Assembly (NCBI RefSeq): GCF_000381065.1
Contig: NZ_KB905839.1
Coordinates: 186,001 to 250,000, forward strand
Origin: Propionispira raffinosivorans DSM 20765
GTDB lineage: Bacteria; Bacillota; Negativicutes; Selenomonadales; Selenomonadaceae
Reading direction: 5' to 3'
Length of the DNA stretch: 64,000 bases
The first letter of the stretch is position 1. Each line of letters begins with the position of its first letter. This document shows, piece after piece, positions 19,372 through 30,322 of this stretch. A model generated the notes under the pieces. It did no database searches. It saw only the letters and a list, made by a program, of their open reading frames with translations, and had not been told where the DNA came from. Made by a program: the position numbers and the translations under genes.

Positions 19372-20727
19372 ATGAATTGTAGAAAAATTCTTTGTGCGGG
19401 TATAGCTAGCGTGCTTATGGCTGGAATGCTGTTCGGCTCAAGTGTATCCGTTGAAGCGACTGCCAAAGCAGCACCATCGTATCGTACGGTCACAGAGGTC
19501 TATGACTGGGGGGCAGCAGTTTCCAAGGTTATCGTTGACCTAGGAGAGAATGTAACCGCAAATGCGGTGGATAATGGGACATTTAAAGTCTATGCGAAAC
19601 GTGTGCTGGCAGAAGGTGCAACGACGCCGAAGCAGGCTATGCAGGCGAAAAACAAGATTTCTTTAGGTTCAGAAGCGCAGAAAGATAATGATCTTGAAGG
19701 CTATCGTGATGTCACGAAAGCTTATGTATCCGATGCTGATGGCAAAGCTGCTGACAAGGGACGCTATGTGACTATCGAGCTGAAGGTCGGTCCGAATATT
19801 GCTATCGGCTCAGCCCTTAATTTCGACGTGAATAGTTTTTTCAATAACTGGGTAAAACCGGAATATACAATTACACAGATGAAGGCAGTCGATTCAGTCA
19901 AAGGTCTGGTAATTGATCATAATAAAGGTAATGTGCGTCCAATCGTTGATAAATTCAGCTACGCACATAAGATGTTTGGCCGCTTGTCTTATGGTTATGC
20001 AAGCTACGAGCCGAAAGACAATGAAAAACATCCGTTGATTATCTGGCTTCATGGTATGGGCGAAGGGGGAACCGATAGTCCGTCAATTCCAATTTCAGCT
20101 AATAAGGCAGATATGTTTGCTGACGATTCTCTGCAGTCGCATTTTGGCGGGGCTTATGTGCTTGTACCGCAGGCACGTACCTACTGGATGCATGGTTATA
20201 AGGATTTTGGGGATGGGACGTCCATCTATGAAGAAAGCCTTATGAAGCTCATTGAGGCTTATGCCGCTGAACATCCAAACGTTGATAAGAGTCGTATTTA
20301 CATCGGTGGGGATTCCAATGGTGGTTATATGACGATGCTCATGATTCGTGATTATCCGGAGTATTTTGCTGCGGCTTTCCCAACCTGCGAGGGCTTGGCG
20401 GACAAACTGATCAGTGATGCGGATATTCAGGCGTTTAAGAAGACCCCGATTTGGTTTACGGCAGCGAAGACAGATACGACGCTTCCACCAACAGACTATG
20501 TTATACCGACGTTCCAGCGTTTGCAGGCAGCTGGTGCGACAAATGTTCATTTCAGTTTTTTTGATAATGTTGTTGACCGGACTGGCTTGTATAAAAAGGC
20601 AGATGGTTCAGCATTTGAATATCCTGGTCATTGGTCCTGGATTTATGTGTACAATGATCAATGCGATGATACCATCAATGGAAAGACTGTAAAACTTATG
20701 GATTGGCTTGCAAAACAGAAAAAATAA
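19372..20727 (+). CDS. Secreted alpha/beta-hydrolase (esterase/PHB-depolymerase-like)
   Basis: 451 residues from the ATG at 19372 (GGAGA upstream). Signal peptide (MNCRKILCAGIASVLMAGML) is cut near VEATAKA. An N-terminal beta-rich domain (about 45-195) precedes the hydrolase domain (about 200-451), which has oxyanion HGMGEGG, nucleophile elbow GGDSNGGYM (serine), TAAKTDTTLPP near the acid, and GHWSW carrying the histidine. Probably de-esterifies acylated plant glycosides or polysaccharides in the periplasm; substrate is inferred from neighbours. Confidence 0.82.
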   Translation: MNCRKILCAGIASVLMAGMLFGSSVSVEATAKAAPSYRTVTEVYDWGAAVSKVIVDLGENVTANAVDNGTFKVYAKRVLAEGATTPKQAMQAKNKISLGSEAQKDNDLEGYRDVTKAYVSDADGKAADKGRYVTIELKVGPNIAIGSALNFDVNSFFNNWVKPEYTITQMKAVDSVKGLVIDHNKGNVRPIVDKFSYAHKMFGRLSYGYASYEPKDNEKHPLIIWLHGMGEGGTDSPSIPISANKADMFADDSLQSHFGGAYVLVPQARTYWMHGYKDFGDGTSIYEESLMKLIEAYAAEHPNVDKSRIYIGGDSNGGYMTMLMIRDYPEYFAAAFPTCEGLADKLISDADIQAFKKTPIWFTAAKTDTTLPPTDYVIPTFQRLQAAGATNVHFSFFDNVVDRTGLYKKADGSAFEYPGHWSWIYVYNDQCDDTINGKTVKLMDWLAKQKK

Positions 20728-20738
20728 TGATTTTATAA

Positions 20739-22163
<1,425 letters not shown>

Positions 22164-22171
22164 ATAACATG

Positions 22172-22201
22172 CAGGAGTATGGCGTTGATGCTATACTCCT
22201 G
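22172..22201 (+). other. Hairpin between bglA and GH3 genes
   Basis: CAGGAGTAT pairs with ATACTCCTG around a 12-nt loop, with no T-run. Probably an mRNA processing or stabilising element, and not a terminator. Confidence 0.4.
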
Positions 22202-22246
22202 ATGGCACAAGAAAAGATGGATAATTCTGAAATAGGGGTGAATTTC

Positions 22247-24640
22247 ATGAAAAAAACAGCAGCATTGGCAATTATGATAGCTCTGGCTTTTGGTGGCGGG
22301 ACAGGTACAGAGGCCGCCAAGGCGCCGGTTGAGAAAGCCACTATAGACGGCTATGAACTTGTTGAGAATACGAATGGACCGGAACTTGGCTATTCGAAAG
22401 ATTCCGGAGTAAAACTTCTGACCATGGATGGAAAAGGCTTTAAGGATATGAATCGCAATGGCAAGCTCGATAAATTCGAGGATTGGCGTCTTACAGCGCA
22501 ACAGCGTGCCGAAGATCTTGCCCAACAAATCAGTATTGATCAGATTGCGGGTCTTATGCTCTATAGTATGCATCAGCGTAATCTGCAGCCGGAACTCAAT
22601 GATGCGCAGAAACAAATGTTGAGCCAGGATAATGTGCGCACTGTACTGAATGCTGATACAGGGGCAAGCGTTGAAACTACGGCAAAATGGAACAATGCAA
22701 TGCAGAATTATGTGGAAGCACAGCCGTTTGCGATTCCGGTCAACACAAGCTCCGACCCACGTAACGATGCGCGCGGTGATGGTGTATATCTAAAGGGAAC
22801 AACAGGTGGTGTGTCTCGCTGGCCGAGTAATTTGGGACTTGCGGCAACCTTTGATCCGTCGATTGCCAAACATTTCGGGCAGGTCTATGCGAAAGAATAT
22901 CGTGCTATGGGCATAGGTACCGGCCTTTCTCCGCAAATTGATCTGGCAACTGACCCACGGTGGCCGCGTTTTTATGGTACGTTCGGTGAAGATCCGGCAC
23001 TTTCGCGGGATATGGCCCGTGCCTCGATTGATGGTGCACAGTCCACCGTAGATGCAGCCGGAAAGGATCTTGGCTGGGGGGGAAATAGTATCAATGCTAT
23101 GATGAAGCATTGGCCAGGTGATGGGGTTGGTGAAGGAGGCCGCGAAGCACATTCGAAATATGGAAAATATGCCGTTTATCCAGGAAATAATTTTCAGACA
23201 CAGCTGATACCATTTGTTGAAGGTGGTCTGAAACTTGCTGGCAAGACTAAAGTGCCAAGTGCTGTGATGTCATCGTATTCGATTGCCTGGTCCGACGATG
23301 GTTCGCTGGGAGAAAAAGTCGGCAGCGCATATAGTAAGTATAAATTGGATCTTTTGCGCAATACGTACAAATATGATGGAGTTATCTGCACGGATTGGTG
23401 TGTCACGCATTCACCGGGTGAAGGGTTAGCTGGTCTTTCTACAGCCTGGGGCGTGGAAAGTGGTTATACAGAAGCTGAACGTCACTATAAAGCACTTATG
23501 GCTGGTGTTGATCAGTTTGGTGGTAATAATGCAAAGCAGCCAGTACTCGATGCCTATGCGCTGGGTGTAAAAGAACATGGGGAAAGATTTATGCAGGAAC
23601 GTTTCCGTACATCGGCAACTCGTTTACTCCGCAATATTTTCCAACTGGGTCTGTTTGAAAATCCGTATCTTGATGTACAGCAGAGTGTAGCGACAGTTGG
23701 CAATGGAGCCGATTTAGCTGCTGGGTATGATGCGCAGCTCAAATCCATCGTTATGCTCAAAAATAAAGGCGGTGTGATTCATGCGGCAGCTGGTCAAAAA
23801 ATACAGAAACCAACGGTGTATATCCCAATGGTTTATCGACCAGTAATTATCAATAAACGTTTTGGCACTTATACTGCAGCGAACTGGAGTCTGCCAGTGA
23901 ATTTTGAAGTTGCGCAGCAGTATTTCAATGTTGTGACAGACAGTATTCCTTCACTTCGTGCAAAAGATAAAGATGGAAAACCAATGGCTGATGTACAGGA
24001 TATTGTACGTCTTAATCCTGTTGAAGTCGCAAAATGTGATGCTGTACTAGCGGTTGTTGATACTCCAACTCCGGAGGGCAACAATTTTGATGGCATTGGC
24101 TATGCTGATGATGATGGATATATTCCAATCTCTTTACAATATGGTAAATATACGGCAAACTCTGCTGCTACACGCAAGACTTCTATTGCAGGAGATAAAG
24201 GCGAAAACCGGTCCTATTATGGAAAAACGGCACGGACCATCAATTCACATGATCTTGATGGTGTAGTTTATGGGCGCGATTGTGCTGCAAAGTCTGGTAA
24301 AAAGATACCAGTCATCACGATGGTCAAAGCAACGAAACCAATGGTCTTCAGTGAGATTGAACCACTCTCGGATGTTATTCTTGTTGGATTCAGCGTCAGT
24401 GATCAGGCATATTTTGATATTCTGACTGGGAAAGCTCAACCACAGGGCCTTTTGCCGATGCAGCAACCGAAGGATATGATTACCGTAGAAACACAACTGG
24501 AGGATGTGCCGCGGGATATGGCTTGCTATAAAGATAGCGAGGGTCATAGCTATGATTTTGCGTACGGCATGAATTGGCAGGGTATCATCAAGGATGCAAG
24601 AAGTGTAAAATACAATGTGCCAGTGCTCAAGGCAAAATAG
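22247..24640 (+). CDS. Secreted GH3 beta-glucosidase
   Basis: 797 residues from the ATG at 22247 (AGGGGTG upstream). Signal peptide MKKTAALAIMIALAFGGGTG is cut near TEAAKA. GH3 N-terminal TIM barrel (about 85-480): KHWPGDGVGEGGREAH (substrate-binding KH) and the nucleophile aspartate in VICTDWCVTHSPG. C-terminal alpha/beta sandwich (about 520-790) lacks the fibronectin-III tail of many GH3 enzymes. It releases terminal glucose, or possibly another sugar, from glycosides in the periplasm. Confidence 0.92.
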   Translation: MKKTAALAIMIALAFGGGTGTEAAKAPVEKATIDGYELVENTNGPELGYSKDSGVKLLTMDGKGFKDMNRNGKLDKFEDWRLTAQQRAEDLAQQISIDQIAGLMLYSMHQRNLQPELNDAQKQMLSQDNVRTVLNADTGASVETTAKWNNAMQNYVEAQPFAIPVNTSSDPRNDARGDGVYLKGTTGGVSRWPSNLGLAATFDPSIAKHFGQVYAKEYRAMGIGTGLSPQIDLATDPRWPRFYGTFGEDPALSRDMARASIDGAQSTVDAAGKDLGWGGNSINAMMKHWPGDGVGEGGREAHSKYGKYAVYPGNNFQTQLIPFVEGGLKLAGKTKVPSAVMSSYSIAWSDDGSLGEKVGSAYSKYKLDLLRNTYKYDGVICTDWCVTHSPGEGLAGLSTAWGVESGYTEAERHYKALMAGVDQFGGNNAKQPVLDAYALGVKEHGERFMQERFRTSATRLLRNIFQLGLFENPYLDVQQSVATVGNGADLAAGYDAQLKSIVMLKNKGGVIHAAAGQKIQKPTVYIPMVYRPVIINKRFGTYTAANWSLPVNFEVAQQYFNVVTDSIPSLRAKDKDGKPMADVQDIVRLNPVEVAKCDAVLAVVDTPTPEGNNFDGIGYADDDGYIPISLQYGKYTANSAATRKTSIAGDKGENRSYYGKTARTINSHDLDGVVYGRDCAAKSGKKIPVITMVKATKPMVFSEIEPLSDVILVGFSVSDQAYFDILTGKAQPQGLLPMQQPKDMITVETQLEDVPRDMACYKDSEGHSYDFAYGMNWQGIIKDARSVKYNVPVLKAK

Positions 24641-24740
24641 AAATTCCTTTATGGCATGTTTATAAGCAAGTTAGTTTTTTACTGATATGAAGAAGTGATT
24701 TCTTCGAATAGAAATCATTTATGACGAGTGTTTTATAAAA

Positions 24741-24754
24741 CCCGCTTCGGCGGG
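24741..24754. other. UUCG tetraloop hairpin before celB
   Basis: CCCGC-TTCG-GCGGG, 20 nt upstream of the celB start, preceded by AAAA and followed by AAAAAA. On the minus strand it would end in TTTT like a terminator; on the plus strand it may stabilise the transcript. Confidence 0.5.
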
Positions 24755-24774
24755 AAAAAAGGAGACAGTCAAAT

Positions 24775-26103
24775 ATGAGTAAACAGGAATTGTTTGATAC
24801 GTTTTTAGATTATATGGTGCGTTTTGCCGACATAAAAGCAGTGGCAGCCTTGAAAGACGGGTTTATTCTCACACTTCCACTGACATTAGCAGGGTCCGTG
24901 TTTTTATTGATTGCCAACTTGCCAATCGCTGGGTACAGTGATTTTATGACAGCGCAATTTGGCGCGGGCTGGGCGGCACCATTAAACCAAGTGGCGGGAT
25001 CTACCTTTGGGATTTTAGCAATTTTGTGTGTGCTGGGAATTTGTTATAAATATTGTCAGGCGGAAGGCTGTGATGCAATTACAGCTTCGCTTTTGGCTCT
25101 GGCTTCGTTTTTGATCGTTACCAAAGGTTCTGTGCTGACAAAAACTGGTGAGGTTGTAAACGATGTTATTCCAAAAGGCTGGGTTGGCGGGAATGGTGTT
25201 ATCACGGCGATCATTGTAAGTTTATTGGTAGCTTGGCTTTTTTGCTATTGCGAAAAAAATCATATTGGAATTAAGATGCCGGCTGGTGTACCGGATGGTG
25301 TAGCGAAAGCATTTGCGGCTCTAGTACCAGGGATGATTGTCTTTGCTGGTTCGGCTGGGGTGTTTTTTCTTTGTCAGGCTCTGGGCGGGCTTACTTTTCC
25401 TGAACTTGTCTTTCAGGTATTGCAGACACCTTTACAAAATTTAACGGATAATTTAGTGGCAGGTATTATTATAGCAGGCATACAGAGTGTTTTATTTTGG
25501 GCAGGAATTCATGGTCCTAATATAGTGGGTGGTGTAGTAGGACCAATCCTTACGGCAAATGCAATTGATAACCAGCATTTATTAGATGCGGGAATGGCTC
25601 TAATTGGTAATCCACAAGCTAAAATTATAACAATTCAAGTAAATGATGTATTTATTAAAAGCGGGGGCTGTGGAATTACTTTAGGACTTTTGATTTCCGC
25701 ATTTATTGCGGCACGGTCAGCGCAGATGAAATCTATTTCTAAGCTGGCATTTGTTCCAGGACTGTTTAATATCAATGAACCAATTATTTTTGGCTTACCT
25801 ATTGTATTTAATCCATATTTTATCGTTCCATTTATCGGGGTGCCGGTTATTGCTATGATTATGACCTATGTAGCGATTGCAGTTGGTTTTATGTCACCAT
25901 TTTCAGCGGTACAAGTCCCTTGGACAACCCCGACGATTATTGCTGGCTTTTTATTGGCGGGCTGGCAGGGAGCAGTCGTTCAAATTGCGATCGTTTTGAT
26001 GGCGACAATCGTTTATTTCCCGTTTATGAAAATACAAGATACTGTTTATGTTAAAGAAGAATTGGATGCAGTAGAAGGAAAAGAAGGGGAGAAGTTATTG
26101 TGA
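24775..26103 (+). CDS. celB: PTS lactose/cellobiose-type EIIC
   Basis: 442 residues, about 9-10 membrane segments, full length. It has ADIKAVAALKDGFILTLPLT near the N-terminus and the substrate-site region SVLFWAGIHGPN, FNINEPIIFGLPIVFNPYF typical of the Lac family. Inner-membrane channel for cellobiose or chitobiose-like disaccharides. Its stop overlaps the EIIB start. No EIIA gene (CelC/LacF) is nearby, so that subunit must be encoded elsewhere. Confidence 0.93.
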   Translation: MSKQELFDTFLDYMVRFADIKAVAALKDGFILTLPLTLAGSVFLLIANLPIAGYSDFMTAQFGAGWAAPLNQVAGSTFGILAILCVLGICYKYCQAEGCDAITASLLALASFLIVTKGSVLTKTGEVVNDVIPKGWVGGNGVITAIIVSLLVAWLFCYCEKNHIGIKMPAGVPDGVAKAFAALVPGMIVFAGSAGVFFLCQALGGLTFPELVFQVLQTPLQNLTDNLVAGIIIAGIQSVLFWAGIHGPNIVGGVVGPILTANAIDNQHLLDAGMALIGNPQAKIITIQVNDVFIKSGGCGITLGLLISAFIAARSAQMKSISKLAFVPGLFNINEPIIFGLPIVFNPYFIVPFIGVPVIAMIMTYVAIAVGFMSPFSAVQVPWTTPTIIAGFLLAGWQGAVVQIAIVLMATIVYFPFMKIQDTVYVKEELDAVEGKEGEKLL

Positions 26104-26399
26104 AAAAGATCGTCTTATTATGTGCAGCAGGAATGTCAACCAGTATGCTCGTTAAAACAATGGAAAAAGCAGCGGCGGAGATGAACTATGAATGTCAAAT
26201 TTCAGCATATCCAACTTCAGAGGCTATTAAACGAGCAAGTGATGCGGATCTTATTTTGCTTGGACCCCAGGTTCGTTTTGCTTTAAATAAAATCCAAGCT
26301 CAATGTCCCGGTGTTATGGTTGAGGCAATTGATATGCGGATGTATGGACGGATGGATGGCAAGGGTGTTGTTGAATTTGCTAAGAGTAAAATCGGTTAA
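26100..26399 (+). CDS. celA: PTS lactose/cellobiose-type EIIB
   Basis: 99 residues starting with GTG that overlaps the celB stop (GTGA). Phosphocysteine is in VLLCAAGMSTSMLV (residue 8). Cytoplasmic; it passes phosphate to the sugar bound by EIIC. GGGGAG lies upstream within celB. Confidence 0.93.
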   Translation: MKKIVLLCAAGMSTSMLVKTMEKAAAEMNYECQISAYPTSEAIKRASDADLILLGPQVRFALNKIQAQCPGVMVEAIDMRMYGRMDGKGVVEFAKSKIG

Positions 26400-26452
26400 T
26401 TGGTTTAGAAGATAATGAGTAATCAATTTTATACAAAGAGAGTGTGATGGGC

Positions 26453-29400
26453 ATGAAATTGAGGCAGATTATACTTATATCTTTCTTTATTTACAGTGGA
26501 TTTTGTTTTTCAAGTACAGCGATTGTTTCAGCCGCAGATTTTTCACTGAATAATCTAGAAGTGGAGCATATGGTTCAGCCGTTGGGGCTCGATACAAAAG
26601 AGCCCCAATTCAGCTGGATGATGCAAGGTGATAAGGCGGCACGCGGTATTTCGCAGAGTGCTTATCAGATTGTTGTTAAGGATAAGCATGGAACTATTGT
26701 TTGGAATACTGGAAAAGTTGCGAATGCCGATTCCATAGGCATAAAATATGGAGGCTTATCGCTTGTTCCGGAAAGCAGATATAACTGGACTGTAAAGGTT
26801 TGGAATCAGAAAAATGAAGTTCAGGAAAAAAGTTCCTGGTTTGAAACGGGGCTGAATTTAGCGAGGTCTGGTTCGGGAAACTGGGATAATGCCACGTGGA
26901 TTGGTGGTAAAGATAAGGACTTACCTTTATATTCACAGAGTTTGTCGGTGTTTCGTGTGAAGTATACCGTACAAATTTCTGCGGGCTCGCAAAAAGCTAG
27001 TTTTATCCTGGGGGCAAATGACAGCCGACTAATGGATAAAAATAAAAATCTTTACAATTTAAAAAATGCAACCGATAAGAGTTATATCAAGCTTGAATTT
27101 GATATAAGCAGAGTGAATGCAGGGGGCGAAGCTTGCATAAATATTTATCGACAAGGTTATAGTAAGACGGATACATTGACACCACTTACTTCGATTGTGA
27201 TACCGCATGGAATTGTTAGTGCAGAAAATCAAAATGCGAAACACAATATCGAGGTAAGCAGCAATTTTGGCATTTTTAATTTTTGGGTCGATGGTACGCA
27301 AATTGAACTGCCACGCGTAAATTTTTGGACTACGGGCTATAATGTGAATCCGGTTGGTCCGGGGGGAGATTATATCTCTTTTCCGATGGTTGCTGATATC
27401 GGTTTTTCAGTTAACAAAGGCGAACAAGCAAATTTTTCTAATTTGCAGATTTTGAATTATCGAGCACCGCAAAATGCTCTGTTTACAGAACCTGAAACGA
27501 CAGGCGATTATAAGGGGATTTTTTCACATAAGCCAGTAAATGGATTCACGGTACAAGATGGTGTTTATCGTTTAAATGGCAGCGCAAATGGTGTTTTTAT
27601 TACAGCAGATCCTTCGCATGGATCGATGCCATTGCTTCGATCTACTTTTGCCGTGAAAAACAAAGAAATTGCCAGTGCTCGTCTTTATGCTACGGCACGA
27701 GGTATTTATGAGTTTTATATAAATGGCAAACGAGTTGGCAATGATTATTTTTCTCCGGGATTGACACAATATAATATCACACAGCTTTATCAGACCTATG
27801 ATGTCACGAACTTTTTACAAGGCGGAAAAGAAAATGCCATGGGTGCACAACTTGCCGAAGGCTGGTGGAGTGGTGCAATTACATTTCAAGGGGAAAACTG
27901 GAATTACTTTGGTGACCGTCAATCACTAATGGCGAAGCTTGTAATTACGTATCGTGATGGTACAAAAGATGTTGTTACAACGAATCCAAAAAATTGGAAG
28001 TTTTACGGGCAAAGTCCGGTAGTTCTAGGAAGCTTTTTTCAGGGTGAGGTTTATGATGCACGTAAAGAAAAAGATCTGAAAGCTTGGACTACGTCGTCTT
28101 ATTCGGATGCTAAATGGCAGCAGGCCAGCGTTGTTCCAGTCGATGCGCATACGGCATTTATTGGATCATGGGCGCATTGCATGACAGGTACAGTTACGGA
28201 GCATAACTATGATAACTTTACTTTAGTTGGACAAATGGGACCAAGCGTTACAAATATTTTAACGCTTGGTGCTCAAGGGGTTAATGAAGTACGTCCCGGT
28301 GTGTTTATTTATGATATGGGACAAAATATGGCAGGTGTGCCGCGTATTGTGATTAAAAATGGCAAGGCTGGCACAAAAATTGTTTTGCGTTATGCCGAAA
28401 TGATCTATCCCGATCATGAGAAATCCGGCGAAAATAAAGGCATGATTATGCTGGAAAACATTCGCGGTGCGCTTACGCAAGATACGTATATTTTAAAGGG
28501 CGGTGACGAAATAATTGAGCCGCATTTTACGTATCATGGTTATCGCTATATCGAAATTACGGGTATTGAGAAGGCTTTGCCACTTGCGGCGGTAAAAGGG
28601 CTTGTTTTGAGCTCCATCGCAAAAATTACAGCGGATTACGAGTCATCAAATGATGATGTAAACCGGCTTTGGCAGAATATCGTGTGGTCGAGCCGGGCAA
28701 ATTTCTTATCGATTCCTACCGATTGTCCACAGCGTAATGAACGCATGGGATGGTCGGGAGATCTTTCCGTTTTTTCACGTACGGCAAGTTATGTGGCCGA
28801 TACAGACCAGTTTTTGCGTCGTCACTTACAGGCTCTGCGCGATTTGCAGGATAAAAATGGACGCTTTGGCGACATCGCTCCTATTGGCAATGGTTTTGGG
28901 GGATTTCTTTGGGGGAGCGTCGGAATGACACTTCCTTGGGAGCTTTATCAGCAATATGGCGATAAGTCCGTTTTAACAGATCATTATGCTGCTATGAAAC
29001 AATATATTTCTTATCTTGATACGAAGGTTAACAGCAAAGGGCTTTTGGATGAAGCAACTATACTGGGATTAGGTGACTGGCTTGGACCGGAATACAGCAA
29101 AAATGAACCGGTATTTTTATGGACGGCTTACCATGTGTATGATCTTTGGATTATGGCTAATACGGCCGAGGTGCTGGGGCATACAGATGATGCAGCCATG
29201 TATTGGCAGAAATATAATGAAAGAAAAAAATTCTTCAATGAAACCTTTGTAGATCGCACAGTGCATAAAACGATTCAGACAGATGGATTGTTAATGGATA
29301 CGCAGACTTCCTATGCAGTACCTTTAGCTTTAGGTGTATTTAGTGAGGAAAATATTCCATACGCAGCGAAATATCTCGCCGCGGCATGCATACGTAAAAA

Positions 29401-30037
29401 TACAGACGATAATAAAATTGAGCATAAGCCTTATGCGCTGATGACTGGTTTTATTGGTACAGCCTGGATCGGTAAAGCTCTGTCTGATCATGGGTATGCG
29501 GATATTGCCTATAAGATGCTGGAAAACGAGGACTATCCTTCATGGCTCTATCCAGTTAAGCAGGGAGCAACAACAATTTGGGAGCGTCTGGATTCGTATA
29601 CGAAGGACCGCGGATTCGGAGGCAATAACAGTATGAACTCGTTTAACCATTATTCATTTGGCGCTGTAGGGGCATGGTTATGCAATTATTCGCTGGGCAT
29701 TCAACGAGATCCGGCTGCACCAGGCTTTCAGCATTTTATTTTGCAGCCGCAACCGGACTTTAAGGGCGGCTTAACAAATGCTCATGGTTATTATGATAGC
29801 AGCTATGGCAGAATTGAAAGTGCCTGGAAGATTGACGATGATAGTTGGTCTTACAATGCAGCCATTCCGGCCAATACCACGGCAACTCTCTATTTGCCAA
29901 TGGATAAAAAGACAAGTGTTTTTGAAAATGGTAAACTGTTACAAAAAGGCAACGGTGTTACCTTTATAAAATATGAAAATGGGCGGGCGGTTTATCAATT
30001 GGAATCTGGAACGTATCGGTTTGAGATAAAAAAATAA
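26453..30037 (+). CDS. Secreted GH78 alpha-L-rhamnosidase
   Basis: 1194 residues, longer than the usual 900-1000. An ATG at 26447 and GTG at 26444 are in frame; I chose 26453 for spacing from GAGAG. Signal peptide ends near IVSAADF. GH78 layout: N-terminal Ig-like domain with MVQPLGLDTKEPQFSW, an inserted jelly-roll-like domain (about 165-310, a concanavalin-type insert explaining the extra length), the Bac_rhamnosid N domain (GIYEFYINGKRVGNDYFSPG), and the catalytic barrel from about 750 with DCPQRNERMGWSGD, which holds the catalytic glutamate. It cleaves alpha-L-rhamnose from plant glycosides such as rutinosides in the periplasm. Last gene of the block. Confidence 0.93.
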   Translation: MKLRQIILISFFIYSGFCFSSTAIVSAADFSLNNLEVEHMVQPLGLDTKEPQFSWMMQGDKAARGISQSAYQIVVKDKHGTIVWNTGKVANADSIGIKYGGLSLVPESRYNWTVKVWNQKNEVQEKSSWFETGLNLARSGSGNWDNATWIGGKDKDLPLYSQSLSVFRVKYTVQISAGSQKASFILGANDSRLMDKNKNLYNLKNATDKSYIKLEFDISRVNAGGEACINIYRQGYSKTDTLTPLTSIVIPHGIVSAENQNAKHNIEVSSNFGIFNFWVDGTQIELPRVNFWTTGYNVNPVGPGGDYISFPMVADIGFSVNKGEQANFSNLQILNYRAPQNALFTEPETTGDYKGIFSHKPVNGFTVQDGVYRLNGSANGVFITADPSHGSMPLLRSTFAVKNKEIASARLYATARGIYEFYINGKRVGNDYFSPGLTQYNITQLYQTYDVTNFLQGGKENAMGAQLAEGWWSGAITFQGENWNYFGDRQSLMAKLVITYRDGTKDVVTTNPKNWKFYGQSPVVLGSFFQGEVYDARKEKDLKAWTTSSYSDAKWQQASVVPVDAHTAFIGSWAHCMTGTVTEHNYDNFTLVGQMGPSVTNILTLGAQGVNEVRPGVFIYDMGQNMAGVPRIVIKNGKAGTKIVLRYAEMIYPDHEKSGENKGMIMLENIRGALTQDTYILKGGDEIIEPHFTYHGYRYIEITGIEKALPLAAVKGLVLSSIAKITADYESSNDDVNRLWQNIVWSSRANFLSIPTDCPQRNERMGWSGDLSVFSRTASYVADTDQFLRRHLQALRDLQDKNGRFGDIAPIGNGFGGFLWGSVGMTLPWELYQQYGDKSVLTDHYAAMKQYISYLDTKVNSKGLLDEATILGLGDWLGPEYSKNEPVFLWTAYHVYDLWIMANTAEVLGHTDDAAMYWQKYNERKKFFNETFVDRTVHKTIQTDGLLMDTQTSYAVPLALGVFSEENIPYAAKYLAAACIRKNTDDNKIEHKPYALMTGFIGTAWIGKALSDHGYADIAYKMLENEDYPSWLYPVKQGATTIWERLDSYTKDRGFGGNNSMNSFNHYSFGAVGAWLCNYSLGIQRDPAAPGFQHFILQPQPDFKGGLTNAHGYYDSSYGRIESAWKIDDDSWSYNAAIPANTTATLYLPMDKKTSVFENGKLLQKGNGVTFIKYENGRAVYQLESGTYRFEIKK

Positions 30038-30047
30038 TCTAAAATAT

Positions 30048-30088
30048 AAACAAGGGCAGAAAAATATGATGTTTTCTGCTCTTGTTTT
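30048..30088 (+). terminator. Terminator after GH78 gene
   Basis: AAACAAGGGCAGAAAA pairs with TTTTCTGCTCTTGTTT around an 8-nt loop, with one G-U. Confidence 0.85.
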
Positions 30089-30139
30089 GTTTATGTATGT
30101 AGGGGATTAAGATAAATAATTCACATGGACATTTCCTTA

Positions 30140-30168
30140 TTGACAGGATTTTCAAGAGGAATTATACT
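30140..30168 (+). promoter_or_regulatory. Promoter of lctP
   Basis: TTGACA (30140-30145), 17-nt spacer, TATACT (30163-30168). The leader is about 150 nt. Confidence 0.75.
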
Positions 30169-30178
30169 GAAAATATAA

Positions 30179-30193
30179 ATTGGTACGACCAAT
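30179..30193. promoter_or_regulatory. LldR/FadR-type operator ATTGGT-N3-ACCAAT
   Basis: Perfect palindrome ATTGGTACGACCAAT just after the predicted transcription start. TGGT-N3-ACCA is the core bound by FadR-branch GntR repressors such as LldR and PdhR. The regulator gene is not in the window. Confidence 0.65.
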
Positions 30194-30322
30194 AAAAATG
30201 CTTTTTCTAAAATAACAGCCAAGACTTACAATGATACATGTAAATTTCTAAATATTTGATTAATTTTAAATATTGGGAATTTTTGTATAGGTATTTATAA
30301 CGAGACGATGGAGGTTGAATTT

